Source of the DNA: Rhizobium sp. CB3090
GTDB taxonomy: Bacteria > Pseudomonadota > Alphaproteobacteria > Rhizobiales > Rhizobiaceae
DNA: 64,000 nt
NCBI RefSeq assembly: GCF_029714285.1
Contig: NZ_CP121662.1
Span: 1,426,001 to 1,490,000 of the forward strand
Direction: 5' to 3'
Shown here: positions 17,651 to 25,160 of the stretch, one piece after another
Layout of the letters: every line of letters starts with the position of its first letter
Position numbering within the stretch: the first letter of the stretch is position 1
Translations under genes and position numbers: made by a program
Notes under the pieces: generated by a model
Told to the model about the DNA's origin: nothing
What the model saw: the letters and a program-made list of their open reading frames with translations, nothing else
Database searches by the model: none

Positions 17651-18676
17651 TTACTTCGCCGGCTTCTCGTGGTGGCCGCCGAAACCTGCGCGCATGGCTG
17701 ACAGCACCTTGTTGGCATAGTCGTCATTGCCGCGCGAGGCGAAACGGCCGTAGAGCGCGGCGCTGAGCACCGGCGTCGGCACGCCTTCATCGATCGCAGC
17801 CGAAATCGTCCAGCGGCCTTCGCCCGAATCCGAAACGCGGCCGGCATATTGCGAAAGGGCAGCGTCGCCATGCAGTGCATCGGCCGTGAGGTCGAGCAGC
17901 CAGGAGGTGATGACGCTGCCGCGGCGCCAGACTTCGCTGATCTCGGCGATATCGAGGTTGTACTGATAATATTGCGGATGCGACAGCGGCGCGGTTTCGG
18001 CGTCGGCTTCGGTGGTCTGCAGGCCGACATTGGCGTGACGCAGCACGTTGAAGCCTTCGGCATAAGCAGCCATCAGGCCGTATTCGATACCGTTATGAAC
18101 CATCTTGACGAAGTGCCCGGCGCCGGACGGGCCGCAATGCAGGTAGCCCTGCTCGGCGGTGCTGACGCTTGCAGCCGCTTCGGAGCGCATCTTCGACGGA
18201 GCGACATCGCCAACGCCCGGAGCGAGCGTCGCGAAGATCGGCGAGAGGTGCTGAACCGTCGCCTTTTCGCCGCCGATCATCAGGCAATAGCCGCGCTGCA
18301 GGCCGAAAACGCCGCCGCTTGTGCCGACGTCGACATAGTGGATGCCTTTCGGCTTCAGCTCTTCGGAGCGGCGGATGTCGTCATGATAATAGGAATTGCC
18401 GCCGTCGATGACGATATCACCGTCTTCGAGCAGCGGGGCGATCTTGGCCAGCTCCTTGTCGACGATCGCAGCCGGCAGCATCAGCCAGACGGCGCGGGGA
18501 CGGGAGAGCTTCGATACGAAATCTTCGAGCGACGTGCTACCGGTGGCGCCGAGCTGTTCAAGCGCCGAGATGCTTTCCGGACGCGCGTCGAAAACAACGG
18601 CGTTGTGGCCGCCATTCATCAGGCGCTGCACCATGTTGCTGCCCATACGGCCGAGGCCAATCATTCCGATTTGCAT
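17651..18676 (-). CDS. gnd: 6-phosphogluconate dehydrogenase, decarboxylating (short NAD-type)
   Basis: 341 residues, the length of the short, YqeC/GndA-like class rather than the 470-residue enzyme. The N-terminal Rossmann fold has GLGRMGSNM (7-15), followed by DGGNSYYHDD (91-100), GTSGGVFGLQRGYCLMIGG (118-136) and the catalytic KMVHNGIEYG segment. It oxidises 6-phosphogluconate to ribulose 5-phosphate plus CO2; NAD preference is inferred from class. AGGAG lies just upstream of the ATG. zwf and pgl are not adjacent. Confidence 0.92.
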   Translation of the reverse strand: MQIGMIGLGRMGSNMVQRLMNGGHNAVVFDARPESISALEQLGATGSTSLEDFVSKLSRPRAVWLMLPAAIVDKELAKIAPLLEDGDIVIDGGNSYYHDDIRRSEELKPKGIHYVDVGTSGGVFGLQRGYCLMIGGEKATVQHLSPIFATLAPGVGDVAPSKMRSEAAASVSTAEQGYLHCGPSGAGHFVKMVHNGIEYGLMAAYAEGFNVLRHANVGLQTTEADAETAPLSHPQYYQYNLDIAEISEVWRRGSVITSWLLDLTADALHGDAALSQYAGRVSDSGEGRWTISAAIDEGVPTPVLSAALYGRFASRGNDDYANKVLSAMRAGFGGHHEKPAK

Positions 18677-19068
18677 GTGTCAGTCTCCTGGGAGGGGTTT
18701 AATCGGTTTGAAAACTCCATAAAGACATTTCGCAAGCTTTGCCAATGAACAAATGACAGTCAAGTTATGCAGCCGCGCCAGACCAGGCAGAAAATGCCGC
18801 GCTCACGCATCTGTGAGATTATCGTCGCTGCCCTCGCCTTCGTGTTAGCGCGATCATGCCTGACTGGCTTGAACAGAAACAGTTATTTCGACGAAATTGT
18901 CAAAATTCGGCAACCCATTTTCGTAAGACGCATGGAGAGTTTAGGAGGATGCTTTTGTCCTTGATCCCGACGGACATAATATCGAGGCCGTTTGTCGCCT
19001 ATCGGTGACTTAAGTCTAGCCGTGGAGTACTTGCCCGGATTGACTTTCGTGGCGCAGCTACTCGCCGG
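18677..19068. other. Non-coding region between gnd and the HTH-citrate synthase gene
   Basis: 392 bases with no supported gene. A 65-codon plus-strand frame (18767-18964) lacks a convincing ribosome-binding site and is not called. The gnd side has a CTTGAC hexamer (minus strand, 18765-18760) without a clear -10. GACTTAAGTC (19007-19016) is a perfect 10-base palindrome near the 3' end of the next minus-strand gene. Confidence 0.45.
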
Positions 19069-20202
19069 TCACTCCACCGGCGGACCGACGTAGCGTGCGC
19101 GTGGCCGGATGAGATGACCGCTCACGGATTGCTCCATGGCGTGCGCCAACCACCCGACGGTGCGGGCGAGCGCGAAGATGATCAGCGGCGCGTCCTGCGG
19201 CAGATGGTAGGTCGATGTCATCGCTGTCAGGGCGAAATCAACATTGACGCGTTCTCCAACCAGCTCTTCGGCCATCTTGCGAACGTCTGCGAACAAAGGC
19301 GGCAGCGTAAAGCAGGCAAGCAGAGCCTCGGCGCGCGCATCGCCGTCGGCGTACAGCGGGTGACCGACCGCCGATAGCGGCCGCCCTTCTGCGAGATAAC
19401 TTCGGACCGCCTCCTCAGCGCCGATAGCCGCCGCCCGGTCCATTAGCGATCGCACGCCTTGCCATGCGCTGCCATGTAGCGGCCCGGTCAGTGTCGACAG
19501 GCCGGAAAGTGCGGCCGCCGATAGTGTCGCACCAGCAGACGCGGTAATCCGTGCCGTGAAGGTCGAGGCGTTGAGTTCATGGTCGGCTAAGAGCACGAGA
19601 GAGCGGCGAATAAGTTCGCCGGCATCCGGCCGGTTCCACGCTTCGGCCAGGCGCTGGTGCAGCGGCAGATGGGACAATCCGGGCGCCAGGGCATCGGCGA
19701 CCGTGCCGAATACGCTTTCCGCGTCGCCTTGCAGCGCCGGCAGCGATCGCCCGAGCGATGGCAGGTCGGTTGTGGCGCGCTCGGCCAAAGCGGAAAAGGC
19801 GGCCATCAGCGTGGGTAGCCTGTTTTGGACGCCCTGCCCTTCCAGCCGCAAAGGCCGCTTCATCTCCCATAGAAGCAGCGCGATCTCCTCCAACGTCGCA
19901 TGTTCAGCAAGATCAGCCGCATCCTGCCCGCGATAGAACAGCCGCCCATGCGAAATTGTCGACAACGCCGAAGGCAGCACTGGATCGCCCCACTGAATGG
20001 CATCGGCGGCCACGACTTCGGCTTTTCGGCGTCCCGCGTGTCGCGCGGCCAGCCGCTTGACGTCGTCGGTGAAATAAAGGCTTCGCCGCGTATCGCTCGG
20101 ATCGGGCTTCGCACGGACGCGGCCACGGCTGACATTGGCATAAAGTGTCTGTGATTTGGTGCCCAGAAGGTTCAGTGCCTCCTCTGCCGTCAGCCAGCTC
20201 AT
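19069..20202 (-). CDS. Citrate synthase-family protein with N-terminal DNA-binding (HTH) domain
   Basis: 377 residues. Residues 1-60 form an excisionase/MerR-like winged helix (LTAEEALNLLGTKSQTLYANVSRGR). The rest is a citrate synthase fold with GPLHGSAW (catalytic His), VGHPLY (second His) and VNVDFALTA (catalytic Asp). The Arg-rich stretch normally following the second His (R-x-x-DPR) reads ADGDARAEA, so substrate binding may differ. Divergent from a second citrate-synthase gene across 84 bases containing two palindromes, so the HTH domain may regulate this pair. Whether it is an enzyme, a metabolite-sensing regulator or a subunit of a mixed complex cannot be decided from sequence. Confidence 0.85.
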   Translation of the reverse strand: MSWLTAEEALNLLGTKSQTLYANVSRGRVRAKPDPSDTRRSLYFTDDVKRLAARHAGRRKAEVVAADAIQWGDPVLPSALSTISHGRLFYRGQDAADLAEHATLEEIALLLWEMKRPLRLEGQGVQNRLPTLMAAFSALAERATTDLPSLGRSLPALQGDAESVFGTVADALAPGLSHLPLHQRLAEAWNRPDAGELIRRSLVLLADHELNASTFTARITASAGATLSAAALSGLSTLTGPLHGSAWQGVRSLMDRAAAIGAEEAVRSYLAEGRPLSAVGHPLYADGDARAEALLACFTLPPLFADVRKMAEELVGERVNVDFALTAMTSTYHLPQDAPLIIFALARTVGWLAHAMEQSVSGHLIRPRARYVGPPVE

Positions 20203-20213
20203 GATTCCTCATA

Positions 20214-20242
20214 TTGATCAATTGCATCAAGATTGACGTCAA
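20214..20242. promoter_or_regulatory. Paired palindromes in the divergent citrate-synthase promoter region
   Basis: TTGATCAA (20214-20221) and TTGACGTCAA (20233-20242) are perfect palindromes with centres about 20 bases apart (two helical turns), between two divergent genes. They are good candidate operators for the HTH-containing citrate synthase or another dimeric regulator. Confidence 0.45.
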
Positions 20243-20286
20243 TAAAAATAGGACTGATCTAAGCGGATAGTCAAAGGAGAATAGTG

Positions 20287-21375
20287 ATGAAAAGTGGTCT
20301 CGAAGATATCATTGCTGCCGAAACCAAGCTTTCCGATGTGGATGGCGCCGCCGGCCGGCTGATCATCCGCGGCGTATCGCTGGACGATCTTGTCGCGAGC
20401 AGCCGTTTTGAGGATGTCGCTGCGCTATTGCTGGACGGCTTGTTCGAGCAACATGCCGACGCCGCAAGCATCCGGACGCAATTGGGTATCGCGCGCGCAG
20501 AACTGTTCGCACATGTCAAAGCGGCAGACGCAGTATTGCTGGCCCTGCCGCCGGTGGAAGCCATGCGGGCGCTGCTCGCCCGTGTCGAAGACGGCGATGA
20601 TTTTGCCACCGCCATCCGCCTGATGGCGGCGCCGGCAGTCTTCCTGCCTGCTGTGCTGCGTCTTCAGAATGGTGAAAAGCCGATCAAGCCGGACGCCTCT
20701 CTATCTCAATCCGCCGACATCCTGCGCATGCTGACGGGCAAGAGCCCCACGCCACAGCAGACGGCGGGCCTCGACGCCTATCTGGTGACGATCTCAGATC
20801 ATGGATTGAATGCTTCCACCTTCGCCTCTCGCGTCATCGCCTCGACCCATGCCGGCCTGACGTCATCGGTGTTGGCTGCGATCAGCGCTCTTAAGGGACC
20901 GTTGCACGGCGGTGCACCCGGTCCGGTACTCGATATGTTGGATGCTGTCGGCGAGCCGGAGAATGCCCGCGCATGGCTGTCGCAGGCGCTTGATCACGGC
21001 GAGCGGCTGATGGGCTTCGGCCATCGCATTTACCGCGTTCGCGATCCCCGTGCCGATGCTCTGAAGACGGCGCTGCGGCCGATCTATGCGAGCGGTCAGG
21101 CCGATGCCGGCCGAATTGCGCTTGCCGAGGCAATCGAAGCCGCGGCTCTGGCGCTGTTGAAGGAGCGCAAGCCCGACCGCCCGTTGGAAACCAATGTCGA
21201 ATATTATACCGCGCTGCTGCTCGATGCCCTCGGCTTTCCGCGCAACGCCTTCACCGGCGTCTTTGCGATCGGCCGCACGGTGGGCTGGATTGCCCATGCG
21301 CGTGAACAGATGCTCGATGGCCGCCTGATCCGCCCGCAGTCACGTTACGTCGGGCCTTTACCGAAGGCTGCCTAG
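20287..21375 (+). CDS. Citrate synthase/2-methylcitrate synthase-family protein
   Basis: 362 residues from the ATG at 20287; AGGAGA (20275-20280) is well placed, and the preceding GTG at 20284 is a less likely start. It contains GPLHGGAPG (catalytic His), GFGHRIYRVRDPRAD (second His and the substrate Arg) and NVEYYTALLL, where the usual catalytic Asp (NVDFY) is Glu. No HTH domain. The family condenses acetyl-CoA or propionyl-CoA with oxaloacetate. Its Glu substitution, opposite a partner lacking the Arg motif, is compatible with a hetero-oligomer, which is speculation. Confidence 0.87.
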   Translation: MKSGLEDIIAAETKLSDVDGAAGRLIIRGVSLDDLVASSRFEDVAALLLDGLFEQHADAASIRTQLGIARAELFAHVKAADAVLLALPPVEAMRALLARVEDGDDFATAIRLMAAPAVFLPAVLRLQNGEKPIKPDASLSQSADILRMLTGKSPTPQQTAGLDAYLVTISDHGLNASTFASRVIASTHAGLTSSVLAAISALKGPLHGGAPGPVLDMLDAVGEPENARAWLSQALDHGERLMGFGHRIYRVRDPRADALKTALRPIYASGQADAGRIALAEAIEAAALALLKERKPDRPLETNVEYYTALLLDALGFPRNAFTGVFAIGRTVGWIAHAREQMLDGRLIRPQSRYVGPLPKAA

Positions 21376-21404
21376 CAGAAGCGGTTATCGGGCGGGATTG
21401 ATCC

Positions 21405-22280
21405 TCAAGCGGCTGCGACCTGTCGTGGCCGCATCAGTCCCTCGCGGATATGGCGAGCGAGTTCCGTTGCCGGCGGCGTCGCTTCGCTTTTGGACAAATA
21501 GAGGCTGACGGAAAAGATCGGCAGATCCGGCAGACCATCGCCCGCGCCGAGAATATCGAGATCGGCTGGGACAGTGGAGGCAAGCCAAGCGGTGATCGCA
21601 AGGTCGGTGCGCACCGTTGCCGTCGTCGCCTCGATATTGCCGTTCTCGAAGACTGTGCGCCAGCGGCGCCCTTCGTCCCGCAGTGCTGCGAAGACCGATG
21701 GCCGGAACGCGCAGGTATCGGCCACCATCGAAATCGGCAGCGGGTTCTTTCGGTAAGCGCTGCCCGCTTTTGCACCGACCCAAACCAGCCGGTCGATGGT
21801 CAGGCATTCGCCCTTGGAGGTGCCGAGGGGCTCCTCGATGACGCCGAGATCGATCGCACCATTGTCGAGCGCCTGCATCAACTCGGGCGATGAGCCGCAG
21901 ACCAGCGAAATCTCTACTTGCGGATGACGTTCCGCATAAGATCTGAGCACCGGCGCCAGAACGGTCCCGACGAGATCATGGGGCACGCCGAGCCGCACGC
22001 TTCCTTCGACAGTGGTTTCCGTCATGTCGGCCCAGATGTCGTCGTTGAGGATCAACAGCCGCCGGGCATTGCCGAGCAGTCGTTCGCCCGCATCCGTCAG
22101 CCGCAATCCGCGCTTTTCCCGTTCGAACAAGGCACAGCCGAACATGTCTTCCAGTCGCTTGATCTGCTGGCTCACGGCGCTCTGCGTCATGTGCAGCATA
22201 TTGGCCGCAACCGTCATGCTGCCATGATCGGCAACGGCGGTAAAAGTTCTGATGAGGGCGATATCGAAGTTTCGAGCCAT
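21405..22280 (-). CDS. LysR-family transcriptional regulator
   Basis: 291 residues from the ATG at 22280 (MARNFDIALIRTFTAVADHGS). It has the usual N-terminal winged helix (about 4-63; MTQSAVSQQIKRLE) and a substrate-binding domain of periplasmic-binding type. It is divergent from a LysE-type exporter gene, the classical LysR-target arrangement, so it probably controls that exporter in response to an amino acid. A promoter sits directly before the ATG, so the mRNA may be leaderless. An in-frame TTG at 22316 would add 12 residues but overlaps the -35 element. Confidence 0.9.
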   Translation of the reverse strand: MARNFDIALIRTFTAVADHGSMTVAANMLHMTQSAVSQQIKRLEDMFGCALFEREKRGLRLTDAGERLLGNARRLLILNDDIWADMTETTVEGSVRLGVPHDLVGTVLAPVLRSYAERHPQVEISLVCGSSPELMQALDNGAIDLGVIEEPLGTSKGECLTIDRLVWVGAKAGSAYRKNPLPISMVADTCAFRPSVFAALRDEGRRWRTVFENGNIEATTATVRTDLAITAWLASTVPADLDILGAGDGLPDLPIFSVSLYLSKSEATPPATELARHIREGLMRPRQVAAA

Positions 22281-22316
22281 GTGAACATTATAAACGCTAA
22301 TGCATTGATCCTTCAA
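22281..22316 (-). promoter_or_regulatory. Sigma-70-like promoter of the LysR gene, probably leaderless transcript
   Basis: On the minus strand TTGAAG (22316-22311) and TATAAT (22292-22287) are separated by 18 bases. The start codon begins 6 bases after the -10, so transcription would start at or next to the A of ATG. No Shine-Dalgarno is present. Confidence 0.5.
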
Positions 22317-22381
22317 TATTCGTTTTTCTGATGGCAGCCATTCGCCTATGTCTTCACTGAAAAATGAAGATCGGCGCCCGC

Positions 22382-22981
22382 ATGACTATCGAAGCCTTTT
22401 TACCCCTGATTCTTTTTGCGTTCGTCTCGACCATCACGCCGGGCGCCGCCACGACGCTTGCCACGGCCTCCGGCGCGCATTTCGGCTTTCGCCGGTCGAT
22501 ACCTGTCATGGCCGGTTGCGCCGTCGGTCTTGGCTCCATCGCTTGCGCCGCGGCGGCTGGACTGGGCGGCTTGCTCACGGCTCTGCCTGCACTGCAGATC
22601 ACAATGAAGACGCTTGGCTCGCTCTACCTGATCTGGCTCGCCGTACGCATAGGCCGAAGCGGGCCGCCGCGTCTCGACGAGGACATGGCGAAGCCGACAA
22701 GCTTTGTCGCCGGTATCTGGATGCTCTGGTACAATCCGAAGGGCTGGGCGATGACGATCGGCGCAGCCGCTTCTTTTGCAGCGCTGGCTAGCAACCCCGC
22801 GACTCTCTCCATTTTGCTTGGTTCGACATTTTGCCTTGTCGCCGCATTTTCGCTGTCTATTTGGTGCGCCCTTGGGCAATTGCTCGGGCGTCTGTTGAAG
22901 ACACCGTGGCAGTGGCGTGCGCTCAATTTTTTCCTCGCCTGCCTGCTTGTGATTTCCATCGTTCCCATGTGGCGCGGATAA
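22382..22981 (+). CDS. LysE/RhtB-family amino-acid exporter
   Basis: 199 residues from the ATG at 22382 (MTIEAFLPLILFAFVSTITPGAATTL); another in-frame ATG at 22364 adds 6 residues and neither has a strong ribosome-binding site. Five or six membrane segments and the family TPGA motif near the N-terminus identify it. LysE/RhtB proteins export amino acids or homoserine lactone-type metabolites. Divergent from the LysR gene, which probably regulates it. Confidence 0.88.
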   Translation: MTIEAFLPLILFAFVSTITPGAATTLATASGAHFGFRRSIPVMAGCAVGLGSIACAAAAGLGGLLTALPALQITMKTLGSLYLIWLAVRIGRSGPPRLDEDMAKPTSFVAGIWMLWYNPKGWAMTIGAAASFAALASNPATLSILLGSTFCLVAAFSLSIWCALGQLLGRLLKTPWQWRALNFFLACLLVISIVPMWRG

Positions 22982-23157
22982 AACTGAAAATGGCGCATAT
23001 GCCGCGAATATGTGGGATTTTGCGTCGTTTGAGTTAGCGAAAATGGTGGAATTATAGCCCTTACCCCAAACGGACTAACCACAAAGACCGCTCGCTTCTT
23101 GGCCTGAATCGGTGCTATCTGCGCGCCCTAAATGTTTTCCAACTGCCACGGTGCAAT

Positions 23158-25134
23158 ATGGAACGCTACGCACGACATTGCGACAATATCGGCGTAAACT
23201 GCAGCCTTAGACCACAGGATGAATTCGGGGGGCACTTGGAGCGCCGACTGACTGCCATTCTTGCCGTCGACATCGTGGGCTACAGCCGCTTGATGGGAAT
23301 GGACGAGGCCGGCACGCTGGCAGCGGTCAGGCAGCATCGCGCCGAAGTTTTGGACCCAAGGATCACCGAGCATAAGGGGCGGATCGTCAAGCACACCGGC
23401 GACGGCATGCTGGTCGAATTTTCCAGCGTCGTGAATGCGGTTGCCTGCGCTGCCGAAATCCAGCGGGATATGTTGACGCGGAACGAAAACGCACAGCAGG
23501 ACCGCCGAATCGAACTGCGTATCGGCATCAATCTCGGCGACATCATTGTCGAAGACGGCGATATCTTTGGTGAGGGCGTCAATCTGGCGGCCCGCCTCGA
23601 AGCCATTGCCGAGCCGGGCGGCATCGCCGTCTCTGCCTCGGTGCGCGATCATGTCGGTTCGCGTCTCGGCGTTTCCTTCGAGGATCGTGGCGAGCATTCT
23701 CTGAAGAACATCGCCCACAGCGTCCGCGTTTATACCGTTTCTCTCAGTGCGCCGACGACCTCGACCGTCGTCGCGCTGCCGGCGCGGGATGGCCGTAAGC
23801 GGCTGCTCGCTATCCTGCCTTTCGTCAATATGAGTGACGATCAGGAGCAGGAATATTTCTCCGACGGGATTACCGAGGATCTGATTACCGATCTCTCGCA
23901 GATCTCGGGCCTCAACGTCGTCGCCCGCAACACGGTTTTCACCTACAAGGGCAAGTCGGTGAAGGTGAAGCAGATCGCGCAGGAGCTCGGCGCGGACTTC
24001 GTTCTGCAGGGCAGCGTCCGCAAGGCCGCCCAGCGCGTGCGCATCACCGGTCAGCTTATCGACGCCCGCAACGGCGCGCATCTTTGGGCCGGCCGTTTCG
24101 ATCGCGACCTGACCGATATTTTCACCATCCAGGATGAGATCACCCACGCGATCGTCGACCAACTGAAGATCAAGCTACAACCGGAGGAGAAAAAGGCGAT
24201 CGAGAGCGAGCCGACCGCCAACATCGAAGCCTATACCTACTATCTTCGGGGCCGGCAGTTTTCGCATGCCTGGACGCGGTCTTACCTGCTGCTGGCGCGG
24301 CGAATGTTCCTGAAGGCTGTCGAGCTGGATCCGGATTACGCCCGCGCCTATGCAGGCATAGCCGATTGCGACTCGGCGTTGAGGGATTGGAGCCCGCGCG
24401 AGTTCCCCCTGGAAAACATCATGGCGATGAGCGCCAAGGCGCTGAAACTCGATCCGGATTTGGCCGAAGCCTACGCTTCGCATGGCTTGGCCTTGCATCA
24501 GAGTGGTTTGAACGAGGAAGCAACGGCCGCCTTCGCCCGGGCCTTAGCGCTGCAGCCGAACCTTTATGAAGCGAATTTCCACTACGGCCGCTTCCTGTTC
24601 ATGCATGGCCGGTTCGAGGAGGCCGTGCACTATTTCAAACGCGCAGCGACCATCCGCACCGACGACTATCTGTCCCCCGTGCATCTCATCAGCGCCTTCC
24701 GCTCGCTCGGAAAGACGAAGGAGCTGGAGTATTGGGCAAGGATCGGCATCGAGCGTGCGGAACGAGCGATTGATCTCAACCCGGAAAATTCAGGCCCTGC
24801 CCATCGCGGCGCCATCGCCCTCGCCCACCTCGGCGAGGCTGGGCGAGCCAGGGAGTGGGCGACGCGCGCCCTCACGATCGATCCGGACGACATCTGCGCT
24901 CAATATAATGTTGCCTGCGCCTATGCCGTGCTCGGCGATCGTGATGCGGCGCTGGACCTGCTGGAGAGATTGCTGCCGCTGAGCTCTGCCTATCAGGTGC
25001 TCTGGTTCAGCAATGATTCCGATCTGGATTCGCTGCGTGACTCGCCGCGTTTCCAGAAAATGTTCGAGAGGTTCAACGTTGGGCATGCCCCGGCAGAGGA
25101 AAAGGTATCCAGCGAAGACGAAGCTCTGTGTTAG
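23158..25134 (+). CDS. Class III adenylate/guanylate cyclase with TolB-like and TPR domains
   Basis: 658 residues. The N-terminal cyclase domain (about 28-200) has both metal-binding Asp residues (AVDIVGYSRLM, Asp38; HTGDGMLVEF, Asp82). A TolB-N/FlgO-like region (about 215-345; LLAILPFVNMSDD) follows, then TPR repeats (about 365-620). This architecture is very common in rhizobia; cyclic AMP synthesis is the expected activity. Start is uncertain: the ATG at 23158 lacks a clear ribosome-binding site, while a TTG at 23236 follows a G-run and begins just before the cyclase domain. No membrane segment. Convergent with a second cyclase gene. Confidence 0.9.
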   Translation: MERYARHCDNIGVNCSLRPQDEFGGHLERRLTAILAVDIVGYSRLMGMDEAGTLAAVRQHRAEVLDPRITEHKGRIVKHTGDGMLVEFSSVVNAVACAAEIQRDMLTRNENAQQDRRIELRIGINLGDIIVEDGDIFGEGVNLAARLEAIAEPGGIAVSASVRDHVGSRLGVSFEDRGEHSLKNIAHSVRVYTVSLSAPTTSTVVALPARDGRKRLLAILPFVNMSDDQEQEYFSDGITEDLITDLSQISGLNVVARNTVFTYKGKSVKVKQIAQELGADFVLQGSVRKAAQRVRITGQLIDARNGAHLWAGRFDRDLTDIFTIQDEITHAIVDQLKIKLQPEEKKAIESEPTANIEAYTYYLRGRQFSHAWTRSYLLLARRMFLKAVELDPDYARAYAGIADCDSALRDWSPREFPLENIMAMSAKALKLDPDLAEAYASHGLALHQSGLNEEATAAFARALALQPNLYEANFHYGRFLFMHGRFEEAVHYFKRAATIRTDDYLSPVHLISAFRSLGKTKELEYWARIGIERAERAIDLNPENSGPAHRGAIALAHLGEAGRAREWATRALTIDPDDICAQYNVACAYAVLGDRDAALDLLERLLPLSSAYQVLWFSNDSDLDSLRDSPRFQKMFERFNVGHAPAEEKVSSEDEALC

Positions 25135-25160
25135 AGCGCCGCACTTTTCGGGATCATGCT
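25129..25160. repeat. Fragment of a rhizobial intergenic repeat at the junction of two cyclase genes
   Basis: The stretch GAGCGCCGCACTTTTCGGGATCATGCTC resembles one end of a repeat seen between many rhizobial genes. Its ends (GAGC/GCTC) are complementary. Both converging reading frames stop inside or at the edge of it. Recognition is from memory; no search was possible. Confidence 0.4.

Noticed and set aside
18767..18964. 65-codon plus-strand frame in the gnd upstream region
   Set aside because: No ribosome-binding site, no similarity recognised, composition unlike neighbouring genes.
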